Under the pieces are notes generated by a model. That model had not been told where the DNA came from and ran no database searches. It worked only from the letters and a program-made list of their open reading frames with translations. A stretch of DNA of 35,323 bases from Chloroflexota bacterium (GTDB lineage Bacteria; Chloroflexota; Dehalococcoidia; Lucifugimonadales; Lucifugimonadaceae), in assembly GCA_024275195.1 (NCBI GenBank), contig JAJRZP010000068.1, positions 1 through 35,323 of the forward strand, written 5' to 3'. The translations under genes were made by a program, and so were the position numbers. Below are positions 8,058-15,650 of the stretch, one piece after another (position 1 is the first letter of the stretch; each line of letters opens with the position of its first letter).

Positions 8058-9683
8058 ATGAGTTATTTTCAGTCACGACTATCAGCAGTGGTCGCCCGTA
8101 ACGGTGCAGTCGCAACCAGCCAGCCACTCGCCGCCCAGGCAGGATTGCAGATCCTTCGAGACGGCGGAAATGCCATCGACGCAGCAGTGGCGACAGCGGC
8201 GGTGCTGAATGTCGTCGAGCCGATGTCTACTGGTATCGGGGGCGACATGTTTGCCCTCATCTGGGACAAAGGTGAACGAAAGGTCGTTGCCCTTAACGGC
8301 TCAGGTCGGCAGGCGGCCGCAGCAAACGTCGATGACGTAATTGCAGCCGGATTCGACTCTATTCCGAACAGTCTCGCTGGCAGCCAGTTTGCCGTGAGCG
8401 TACCCGGCACTGTTCATGGCTGGGAGACTGCGCTCAGCCAGTATGGTCGTATGACTCTCAGGGAAGTGCTGCAACCGGCGATCGACTACGCCCTGAATGG
8501 CTACGCGGTGTCGGAGGTAATTGCCCATAACTGGGGTTCTGAAGACACGATAGAGAAGCTGAGTCACCGGCCTTCGGGCAAAGAGCTATTGCCGGGCGCA
8601 AACGGCGGCGCCCCGAAATACGGCGAGATAGTCAGACTTCCAGAGTTGGGTAGAACGCTTCAAATGATTGCCGAAGGCGGAAGCGAAGCATTTTACAAGG
8701 GAGAGATAGCGAAGAAGACAGCCGATTTCGTACAGGCTGAAGGCGGCTGGCTCACGGAAGCAGATCTGGCAAACCATCATTCTGACTGGGACGAAGCGAT
8801 CAGCGTCAACTATCGCGGTGTTGATGTGTGGGAGTGCCCGCCGAACGGACAGGGCATTGCCGCGCTCATTGCACTGAACCTTGCAGAGGGATTCGATATT
8901 GGCTCGATGGGCGCACAATCTGCAGATCGCTATCATTACCTGATCGAATCAATGCGCTACGGCTATGCCGATGCTTTTCAGTACGTTGCCGACCCCCGTG
9001 TCGCAGAAGTGCCGATCGACCCGCTGTTGAGCAAAGACTATGCCAACCGCCGTCGTGCAGGTATTTCTGGAATCCAGGCAGATCCGAACGTTTCATATGG
9101 CGACCCGATGGCAAGTGCCGACACGGTGTATCTGACTGCCGTCGATGGCGAAGGCACGGCGTGTTCGTTGATCAACAGCCTGTTCAACGGTTTTGGCACC
9201 GGACTTGTTGTCCCGACCCTCGGAATGGCTTTACAGAACCGTGGGTCGCTTTTCTCGTTCGATCCGAACCATCCGAACTATCTTGAGGGCAACAAGCGCC
9301 CGTTCCAGACCATCATCCCCGCGATGGCAACACGGGACGATGAGATGTGGTTGAGCTTCGGAGTGATGGGTGGGTTTATGCAACCTCAAGGTCACCTGCA
9401 GGTCGCATCGAACATGATCGACTACGCCATGGACTCACAGGAGGCGTTAGACGCACCCCGTTTCAAAGTCGAAGTTGAGGGCAATCAGGACGTGATGGTC
9501 GAAGAAGACCTCGCAACGGAAGTTGTCGCCGAACTTCAGAAACGCGGCCATACGGTTCAGGTTGTTTCGGGATACGACCGGGCTGGATTCGGTGGTGGTC
9601 AGGTGATATCACGAGACGCCGAAACTGGGGTTTTGACTGCTGGATCGGAACCGCGAAAAGATGGTGCCGCTGCGGGTTGGTAG
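8058..9683 (+). CDS. ggt: Gamma-glutamyltransferase family protein
   Basis: A 541-residue Ntn-hydrolase of the gamma-glutamyltranspeptidase family. It is made as a precursor that self-cleaves before a Thr nucleophile. Seen: the N-terminal GGNAIDAAVATAAVLNVVEP and TGIGGDMFALIW segments, the cleavage-site Thr at about 356 (ADTVYLTAVDGEG), FGTGL after it, and RPFQTIIPAM. No clear secretion signal is present. The family includes glutathione or gamma-glutamyl hydrolases and also relatives acting on other amides (YwrD-, HpxW- or cephalosporin-acylase-like), so the substrate is open. ATG 8058 has GGAG nine bases upstream. An intrinsic terminator follows. Confidence 0.9.
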   Translation: MSYFQSRLSAVVARNGAVATSQPLAAQAGLQILRDGGNAIDAAVATAAVLNVVEPMSTGIGGDMFALIWDKGERKVVALNGSGRQAAAANVDDVIAAGFDSIPNSLAGSQFAVSVPGTVHGWETALSQYGRMTLREVLQPAIDYALNGYAVSEVIAHNWGSEDTIEKLSHRPSGKELLPGANGGAPKYGEIVRLPELGRTLQMIAEGGSEAFYKGEIAKKTADFVQAEGGWLTEADLANHHSDWDEAISVNYRGVDVWECPPNGQGIAALIALNLAEGFDIGSMGAQSADRYHYLIESMRYGYADAFQYVADPRVAEVPIDPLLSKDYANRRRAGISGIQADPNVSYGDPMASADTVYLTAVDGEGTACSLINSLFNGFGTGLVVPTLGMALQNRGSLFSFDPNHPNYLEGNKRPFQTIIPAMATRDDEMWLSFGVMGGFMQPQGHLQVASNMIDYAMDSQEALDAPRFKVEVEGNQDVMVEEDLATEVVAELQKRGHTVQVVSGYDRAGFGGGQVISRDAETGVLTAGSEPRKDGAAAGW

Positions 9684-9705
9684 AGCCTGAGAACAGCTAC
9701 GTTTT

Positions 9706-9748
9706 GATCAACCCCCGACACGCACCGTGTCGAGGGTTGATCTGTTTT
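9706..9748 (+). terminator. Intrinsic terminator after ggt
   Basis: GATCAACCC pairs with GGGTTGATC, and GACAC with GTGTC around loop GCACC. This gives a stem of about 15 bp with one internal mismatch, followed by TGTTTTT. Placed 22 bp after the ggt stop codon. Confidence 0.88.
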
Positions 9749-9801
9749 TGAAGCACTGCCAGTACAAGACTATGTGTGAATAATCAGGAAAATGTAGTAC
9801 T

Positions 9802-9821
9802 ATTCCGGTATTATCAGGAAT
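9802..9821. promoter_or_regulatory. Operator-like inverted repeat upstream of HTH gene
   Basis: ATTCCGGTATTATCAGGAAT has inverted ends ATTCC/GGAAT. It lies 22 bp before the HTH gene start and is near-identical in form to the repeat at 10857-10876. A related half-site TAATCAGGAA is at 9781-9790. A weak promoter-like pair, TTGAAG (9748) and TATGTG (9771) with 17-bp spacing, lies just upstream, so a protein bound here could block transcription. Confidence 0.5.
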
Positions 9822-9843
9822 AATAACCACTAAATCAGAACCA

Positions 9844-10806
9844 GTGAGTACAGGCTTGAGTCTCAGCGTCAGAGATGTAGCGGTTCGGCTAAATGTCAGT
9901 GAGAAGACTGTCTACAAATGGTTGAAGACAGGGCTTATACCCGCGAGTCGAATCGGTAAGTCATGGATTATCACCGAGGCATCCGTGCAGGAGCTAGTCC
10001 AGCCCAAAAACATCACTTCTCAAGCCGCCCACGTTCGAATTGCCCAGCCGTCCAACACTTTGAGACCACCTGTGAGAGATGGTCAGATGCTCGACCAGGG
10101 CGAAGCTGGCCTCGAAGCCGAATATCTGGCTCGATTCACCAGCGTGCTGCACGGTGCGGTCGATCAAGGAGTGCAAGGAGTTCTGGGGCCAAGAGCAACT
10201 GATCCTACGACATCCACCGCCATTGCATCAGCCCTCGAGTCAGCGGATGGTGAGGTGCTGTTGCAGGGCATAGGGTTGCGCGAGTTCTTTGGAGATCGGG
10301 GTCATACTGCAATCCTGCGTCAGATGGCTGCAGAAGATCGCGCAGTTCAAATTCGAGCGATTCTGGTGAATCCAGTTAGTGAGTTCGCGAAAGCGAGAGC
10401 AGTTGCCGAAGATGGCGCACAGTTCGTTGATGAAGATCGTTTTCGGGCAGGACCTCTCTACAACGATAGTTGGCGAAGCTTGAACGTCATCGCTGCATTG
10501 AAGAGCGAAGCAGATTCACGTTCTCGTTTTGGTATCGACGTCCGCTTCGTCGATCATTGGCCATCTGTCTATCTGGTCATGACGGGTGAATCGACCTTCG
10601 TTGAGACGTACCTTTTCGGGAAACCCTCCGGAGCTGTCGATGGAAGCTCGATAGACGGCCTTGTGCCGATGTTCCAGTTCCATTCAGCAAGTCAATATGC
10701 ATCGATACTCAGGCAGCACTTCGACTACATATGGTCCGGGGCCAACCCACACCTGAAGACACATTCGCTGGCCGATATCGCCGAAGCGATGCATGTGCAC
10801 GTTTAG
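9844..10806 (+). CDS. Helix-turn-helix (excisionase/MerR-like) regulator with a large C-terminal sensor-like domain
   Basis: A 320-residue protein. Residues about 7-50 (LSVRDVAVRLNVSEKTVYKW, then GLIPASRIGKSWIITEASVQEL) are an excisionase-family winged HTH DNA-binding domain. A disordered linker of about 30 residues follows. The remaining ~220-residue domain contains IRAILVNPVSEFAKARAVAE and ends in FHSASQYASILRQHFDYIW. This pattern is seen in C-terminal domains of various bacterial HTH proteins and vaguely recalls phospholipase-D-like folds, but I do not recognise catalytic residues. The start is GTG 9844. It is monocistronic, flanked on both sides by matching inverted repeats, which suggests autoregulation. 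Ligand and targets are unknown. Confidence 0.7.
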   Translation: MSTGLSLSVRDVAVRLNVSEKTVYKWLKTGLIPASRIGKSWIITEASVQELVQPKNITSQAAHVRIAQPSNTLRPPVRDGQMLDQGEAGLEAEYLARFTSVLHGAVDQGVQGVLGPRATDPTTSTAIASALESADGEVLLQGIGLREFFGDRGHTAILRQMAAEDRAVQIRAILVNPVSEFAKARAVAEDGAQFVDEDRFRAGPLYNDSWRSLNVIAALKSEADSRSRFGIDVRFVDHWPSVYLVMTGESTFVETYLFGKPSGAVDGSSIDGLVPMFQFHSASQYASILRQHFDYIWSGANPHLKTHSLADIAEAMHVHV

Positions 10807-10856
10807 GTATTCCTTCGCCAGCGTTTGAGATGGTTCGATGGTCTCGGTAACCGTCA

Positions 10857-10876
10857 GTTCCGGAATAATTAGGAAC
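10857..10876. promoter_or_regulatory. Operator-like inverted repeat between HTH gene and ino1
   Basis: GTTCCGGAATAATTAGGAAC has inverted ends GTTCC/GGAAC and matches the 9802-9821 repeat at 15 of 20 positions, including the TTCCGG and AGGAA cores. It lies 155 bp before the inositol-phosphate synthase start. A further partial copy (GTTCCTGAAT) is at about 10901-10910. This may place the inositol-lipid genes under the control of the adjacent HTH regulator. Confidence 0.48.
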
Positions 10877-11030
10877 CAACTGCGAGTTGTTGGCGAGATA
10901 GTTCCTGAATTCTCCCTGCTTCAACGGCTATTCTTGCCAGCGTAATTGGACACGTGAACGCTGTAAGCACGCACGGCATACGGACGATTCCGAAGTTTCA
11001 AATCAATATTCTTCTTCTGGAGGCTCGATC

Positions 11031-12149
11031 TTGGGCAAACTCAACGTAGCGATCATAGGTGCAGGAAACTGTGCATCATCGCTGGTTCAGGGACTACATA
11101 AATACAGCGAAATCGACGAAGGATCCGAAAGGATCCCCGGTCTGATGCACAACGTTCTCGGTGGATACGCACTGAGCGATGTCAATATCGTTGCTGCGTT
11201 CGACGTAGACACGGAGAAAGTTGGTAAAGATCTTTCTGAAGCCCTTGTTTCGAAGAACAACAACGCCATCCAGTTTTTCGACGTGCCGCATATGGGCGTG
11301 ACCGTCGACCGTGGAATGACCCACGACGGAATCGGTGAGTTCCTCGAAGAGTTGGTTGAAGTGAACCACGACCCCTCGACGCCGGGCGGAGAGACCGCAG
11401 ATATCGTCGGTATCCTCCGCGACAGGGAAGTCGATGTCATGATCAACTACCTTCCGGTTGGCTCAGAGCAAGCGACCAAGTGGTACGTCGAGCAGGCGCT
11501 GGCAGCAGGTGTTGCGTTCGTAAACTGTATCCCGGTGTTCATCGCCAAAGAGCCGTACTGGCAGAAACGATTCCAGGATAGGGGCATCCCGATCGTCGGT
11601 GACGACATTAAATCCCAGGTCGGTGCCACTATCGTCCATCGTGTGCTGGCCCGCTTGTTCGAAGACCGTGGCGTGCGACTCGACAAGACATACCAGTTGA
11701 ATTTCGGCGGCAATACCGACTTCTACAACATGCTTGAGCGATCACGCCTGAAGTCGAAGAAAATCTCAAAGACGAATGCTGTTCAGTCGCAGTTGGAGAA
11801 AGAACTCCCGACCGACGATGTACACATCGGACCGTCCGATCATGTCCCGTGGCTCGAAGACCGTAAATGGGCCTACATCCGCCTGGAAGGCACTTCCTGG
11901 GGCGATCAGCCTCTCAATGTAGAACTCAAGCTTGAAGTTGAGGACAGCCCGAACTCTGCCGGAGTGGCGATCGATGCTATTCGAAGTGCCAAGATAGCCC
12001 TCGACAAGGGCGTCAGTGGTGCGATTGAACCGGCATCTGCCTACTTCATGAAATCGCCTCCGGTTCAGATGCGGGACGACGATGCCCGAATCGCTGTCGA
12101 GACATTTGCCGAAGACAACGATCCAGATTCGGCATCACCTGCCGGGTAG
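11031..12149 (+). CDS. ino1: Inositol-3-phosphate (myo-inositol-1-phosphate) synthase
   Basis: A 372-residue NAD-dependent isomerase of the short prokaryotic Ino1 type, converting glucose 6-phosphate to inositol phosphate. Seen: the N-terminal Rossmann motif [16 protein letters not shown]; the central [46 protein letters not shown] with the family Lys; and [12 protein letters not shown]. The start is TTG 11031, chosen because GGAGG at 11019-11023 is seven bases upstream and the protein then begins just before the NAD-binding motif. It is followed by two lipid-glycosylation genes on the same strand, which fits supply of inositol phosphate for phosphatidylinositol. Confidence 0.94.
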   Translation: MGKLNVAIIGAGNCASSLVQGLHKYSEIDEGSERIPGLMHNVLGGYALSDVNIVAAFDVDTEKVGKDLSEALVSKNNNAIQFFDVPHMGVTVDRGMTHDGIGEFLEELVEVNHDPSTPGGETADIVGILRDREVDVMINYLPVGSEQATKWYVEQALAAGVAFVNCIPVFIAKEPYWQKRFQDRGIPIVGDDIKSQVGATIVHRVLARLFEDRGVRLDKTYQLNFGGNTDFYNMLERSRLKSKKISKTNAVQSQLEKELPTDDVHIGPSDHVPWLEDRKWAYIRLEGTSWGDQPLNVELKLEVEDSPNSAGVAIDAIRSAKIALDKGVSGAIEPASAYFMKSPPVQMRDDDARIAVETFAEDNDPDSASPAG

Positions 12150-12184
12150 GCATTGAACGAAGAACGTTCCCCAGAAACTGGTGC

Positions 12185-12233
12185 GTGCCGCTGGTAATCC
12201 AATATGATGGCGTCGTATTGGGACCGGCAGCAC
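12185..12233 (+). promoter_or_regulatory. Nested stem-loop between ino1 and the glycosyltransferase
   Basis: The outer stem is GTGCCGCTGGT (12185-12195) with ACCGGCAGCAC (12223-12233), with one mismatch and one G-U pair. The inner stem is CCAATA (12199-12204) with TATTGG (12216-12221). An alternative AGCAC/GTGCT hairpin overlaps the 3' arm at 12229-12243. No U-run follows. It sits about 50 nt before the downstream start, so it may control read-through or translation of the second gene. Confidence 0.45.
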
Positions 12234-12282
12234 GTTGTGTGCTCGTTCTGGCGACAGGCTAGGGTTGGAAAGAGGGCACTGT

Positions 12283-13440
12283 TTGCGAATTGCTCAAGTA
12301 TCGCCTTACGATTTTGCGCACTCTGGTGGTGTCCAGCGACACATAGCATCGCTAAGCCGTGAGCTTCAGGCCCGAGGGCACGAAGTATCGATTCTGGCTC
12401 CGTGTACCCGCGATGAGCCTGCAGTCGACATCGGCGATGTCGACCTTCGCACATTCGGTCGGTCGGTACCTGTTCCCACGGCGGGCTCGATCGCCCGCAT
12501 CTCGGTTTCCGTGTGGCACGAGTGGCGATTGAAAACGATGCTTGAGAACGAACAGTTCGACATCGTGCACATTCATGAGCCACTAATGCCGATGTTTGCA
12601 CTCACGGCATCCAGATTCTCCCCATCAACAACTATCGGCACGTTCCACGCGTACAACGAAGGGCGTGGGCATGGATACATGTTCTGGAAGAAAGTGTTGA
12701 ACAGAGGGGCCATTCGATTAAATGGCCGAATCGCGGTATCTGAACCTGCCAGGCAATTTGCGAACCGGTACTTCAGAGGCGACTACACCGTTATTCCAAA
12801 TGGCCTGGATGTCGCCCGTTTTTCCGCGCCCGCGCCGAAGCCCTCGGTTTTGAAAGACGACGCTATGAACCTGGTTTTCGTCGGCAGGGTAAACGAACCC
12901 CGCAAGGGATTGCGCTATGCCCTCGGAGCCTACTCGCTGCTGAAGTGGGAGTACCCCGACTTGCGACTGATCGTAGTCGGAGCGGGAGTTCCTGATCGGG
13001 AGTCGTATCGAATAATGGGTGAACGGGCACTCGATGATGTCGTGTTTGTCGGCCCGGTCTCGGAAGCGGAGTTGCCGGGTTACTATCAGAATGCCGATAT
13101 CTTCCTCGCACCGAACACTGGCAAAGAGAGTTTCGGTTTCATCATCATCGAGGCGATGTCGGCGACGACCCCGATAGTCGCCTCTGCCATCCCCGGATTT
13201 GCGTCGGTGATGACAGACGGCAAGGAGGGTTTGATGTTCCCGCCGAAAGACGAAGCGGCGATGGCAGAAGCGATCAGGCGACTTATCGAGAACCCCGGGC
13301 TACGCGCCCAACTGGCAGTGGATGGCAGAGCGACAGTGAACAAGTATCGCTGGGGGCATGTCGCTGACGCAGTGTTGAACTACTACGATGAAGTTCGGGG
13401 AAAACAACCTGTGCCACCAGCGAAATATCAGGGTTGGTAG
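12283..13440 (+). CDS. GT4 glycosyltransferase, PimA-like (phosphatidylinositol mannosyltransferase)
   Basis: A 385-residue GT-B retaining glycosyltransferase. The N-terminus LRIAQVSPYDFAHSGGVQRH matches the PimA/MshA-type opening, with the acceptor-side GGVQ loop. HIHEPLMP and PNGLDVARF follow, then VFVGRVNEPRKGL, and the nucleotide-sugar site APNTGKESFGFIIIEAM at about 277-293 with the conserved Glu residues. PimA transfers mannose from GDP-mannose to phosphatidylinositol on the cytoplasmic membrane face. TTG 12283 is chosen (AGAGGG at 12271-12276; the protein starts at the first strand). TTG 12235 is a longer alternative. Placement between ino1 and a CDP-alcohol transferase supports an inositol-lipid role, though MshA-type activity is possible. 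Confidence 0.85.
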   Translation: MRIAQVSPYDFAHSGGVQRHIASLSRELQARGHEVSILAPCTRDEPAVDIGDVDLRTFGRSVPVPTAGSIARISVSVWHEWRLKTMLENEQFDIVHIHEPLMPMFALTASRFSPSTTIGTFHAYNEGRGHGYMFWKKVLNRGAIRLNGRIAVSEPARQFANRYFRGDYTVIPNGLDVARFSAPAPKPSVLKDDAMNLVFVGRVNEPRKGLRYALGAYSLLKWEYPDLRLIVVGAGVPDRESYRIMGERALDDVVFVGPVSEAELPGYYQNADIFLAPNTGKESFGFIIIEAMSATTPIVASAIPGFASVMTDGKEGLMFPPKDEAAMAEAIRRLIENPGLRAQLAVDGRATVNKYRWGHVADAVLNYYDEVRGKQPVPPAKYQGW

Positions 13441-13444
13441 AAAG

Positions 13445-14050
13445 TTGCCCGATCTTCAAACGCTCCGCTATGGCTTGCGCGGGTCGGTCACAAAATGGTT
13501 CGAGCGACCAGCGGTCTCCGTATTACTGGCGCTGAGGTTCACGCCCGATGCAGCGACGATTACCGGGCTGCTGATAGCGCTGGTAGCCGCATACTTCGTC
13601 AGTGAAGGTGAGTTCCTGATCGGCGGAATTCTTGTGCTTGTCGGCTCGGTATTCGATCTTCTCGACGGTGGTATTGCCCGGGCAACTGGACGAGTTAGCA
13701 AGCGCGGTGCATTGACGGACTCGGTCTTCGATCGAGTGTCTGAGATCGCCGTGCTGGCCGGTCTTGGGATGTACTTCACCTCGGGAGTCGATGCAAGCCA
13801 GACAGGTGTGTTGCTGGCCTTCGCGGCAATCGGCGGTTCACTGATGGTCAGCTATGTGCGTGCCCGTGCCGAAGGGCTCGGAGCAAAAGGAACCGCGGGA
13901 TTCCTCACACGTCCGGAACGCGTGGCGATCACTGTGGTGTGCCTCGTACTCGGGTATCCGATGCTCGCACTCTGGATTCTGGGGATCGGTACGCCGTTGA
14001 GCGCAGCCTGGCGATTTGTTGACGCATGGCGGGCAATCGACTCTGAATAA
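13445..14050 (+). CDS. CDP-alcohol phosphatidyltransferase, probable phosphatidylinositol(-phosphate) synthase
   Basis: A 201-residue integral membrane enzyme with the full CDP-alcohol phosphotransferase motif D-G-x2-A-R-x8-G-x3-D-x3-D. The residues are D74, G75, A78, R79, G88, D92 and D96, which bind metal and CDP-diacylglycerol. About six membrane segments surround the motif. The family makes PG-phosphate, PI-phosphate, cardiolipin and related lipids. Adjacency to ino1 and a PimA-like gene makes inositol phosphate the best guess for the acceptor. TTG 13445, five bases after the glycosyltransferase stop, is taken as start. ATG 13388 would overlap the upstream gene by 53 bp and add a non-family-like leader. 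Confidence 0.85.
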   Translation: MPDLQTLRYGLRGSVTKWFERPAVSVLLALRFTPDAATITGLLIALVAAYFVSEGEFLIGGILVLVGSVFDLLDGGIARATGRVSKRGALTDSVFDRVSEIAVLAGLGMYFTSGVDASQTGVLLAFAAIGGSLMVSYVRARAEGLGAKGTAGFLTRPERVAITVVCLVLGYPMLALWILGIGTPLSAAWRFVDAWRAIDSE

Positions 14051-14165
14051 CTCGTAAATTGCATCCTTTTCTCTGTGTTTTGGCGTAAAACGGTTGGTAC
14101 ATCGAATTGAAGATCGCTATCTGGCAGCCAATCCGAACGCCCATAACTCAGGAACGCCGATTATC

Positions 14166-15650
14166 TTGATCGCCCGTAGTTCAAACCCGGTACACATCCG
14201 AACAAAGTTAGTGATCCTGACTGTGCTGGTGATCGCCGCAGGAATTGGTGCCAGCCTGAGTGGTGCGACTGTGCGTGCCCAGAGCGATGAGGCAGTAATA
14301 GTCATTTCCTCAAGTGTCGAATCTCAATTTCCAGAAGGCATGACATTCAAGGTCGATATCGAATCAGATCTTCGAATCGATGATATTAGAGTCACATTCG
14401 AAGTCGGAGACAGAGGCACGACACAGTACTCGTATCTCGATCTGGATCAGACGACTCGCCCGCTGATCAACGGGGAACTGTTCCACAGGACAAATAGCCG
14501 CGATCGATACATCCCGCCCGGTACGATGATCAAGTACTGGTTCGAAATCACTGACGAAAATGGCGATACGTATCTGATCGAACCAAAATTCTTCAGATTC
14601 GACGATGCCCGGTTTGAATGGGACGAAGTCACTCGTGGCACTGTAACAATTCTCTACCATGGGCCTGTGCGTGTTCGTGCCGAACGGCTCGCTGAGGCAG
14701 CGCTTGAATCGCTCGAACTCATGGGTCCTGTTACTGGCGCTGACACTGAAACGCCCATTGTGATGACCCTGTACAACAACAACGCTGAAATGATCGAAGC
14801 GGTTGTCGCAAGAAGCCTTGCCAGCAGCCGAGAGTTGGTTACTGAAGGGCAGGCGTTCGATTCAGAGAGCGTGGTGCTTGTACTCGCCGGACGTTCAGAT
14901 ATCGGAACGGCTACGCATGAGATGACACACATTCTCGTGGCACGTGCTGCCGGTTCCAGCGGTTCTGTGCCGCTGTGGCTGAACGAAGGCCTGGCAGAAT
15001 TCGGAAACCTCGACCAAACAGTGTCTTACGAGCGATTTCTTGAATGGGCCGAAGGTACCGACCGGCTGATTCCCCTGAAGAGCCTGCGATCGTTCCCGGG
15101 TGATCCCAATCTGACTCTCGTTGCTTACGGACAGGGTCGAAGCGCAGTTAGTTACATGATCGAGGAGTTCGGTGAGCAGAAGATGGCAGAGCTTCTTCGA
15201 ACACTCGGAACAGGCATCGGAATCGATGCCGCTCTCGAAGCGGTCTACGGATTCGGAATAAGCGGTCTGGAAGACCGTTGGCGCGAGTCGATAGGCGCCG
15301 AGGCATATGTCGAGGCTACTCCCGGCCCGACACCGACCCGAGTCGCCGAGCCCACTCCGACTTACAAACTGCTTACCAGTCCGCCGAAGTCGAGTTCTCC
15401 AGATCCAGAAACTGCCGATGCAACCGAGATGCCTGTGCCGACCTCGCCCCCGGAGTCAGTGGGTGACGGCGTTGAGTTCCCTGATGCTGACACAGACGAA
15501 GCGCCAGTCGACGATCCTCAGCAGAACGCTGTCGGTGGAACATGTTCAGCACCTGTGCCCGGTTCCATCGATGGAACCACAGTCGGATGGCTGTTGATGG
15601 TGGTCGGGCTTGTCGCAAATCAACGCTACCGCGCACGCAAAGATCGCTAG
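14166..15650 (+). CDS. Secreted, C-terminally anchored gluzincin peptidase (peptidase MA-like)
   Basis: About 494 residues. A signal peptide (basic n-region, core LVILTVLVIAAGIGASL, likely cleavage after VRA) leads to a beta-rich N-terminal domain (about 45-155). A metallopeptidase domain follows, with zinc motif HEMTH at about 251-255 and the third-ligand segment WLNEGLAEF at about 271-279, as in peptidase MA gluzincins. A Pro/Thr/Glu/Asp-rich linker (about 375-455) and a C-terminal membrane helix (VGWLLMVVGLVA) with basic tail complete it. The start is uncertain: TTG 14166 gives a normal signal peptide, while TTG 14094 would place 24 more residues before it. Its stop codon shares CTAG with the stop of the convergent kinase gene. 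Substrate unknown. Confidence 0.75.
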   Translation: MIARSSNPVHIRTKLVILTVLVIAAGIGASLSGATVRAQSDEAVIVISSSVESQFPEGMTFKVDIESDLRIDDIRVTFEVGDRGTTQYSYLDLDQTTRPLINGELFHRTNSRDRYIPPGTMIKYWFEITDENGDTYLIEPKFFRFDDARFEWDEVTRGTVTILYHGPVRVRAERLAEAALESLELMGPVTGADTETPIVMTLYNNNAEMIEAVVARSLASSRELVTEGQAFDSESVVLVLAGRSDIGTATHEMTHILVARAAGSSGSVPLWLNEGLAEFGNLDQTVSYERFLEWAEGTDRLIPLKSLRSFPGDPNLTLVAYGQGRSAVSYMIEEFGEQKMAELLRTLGTGIGIDAALEAVYGFGISGLEDRWRESIGAEAYVEATPGPTPTRVAEPTPTYKLLTSPPKSSSPDPETADATEMPVPTSPPESVGDGVEFPDADTDEAPVDDPQQNAVGGTCSAPVPGSIDGTTVGWLLMVVGLVANQRYRARKDR

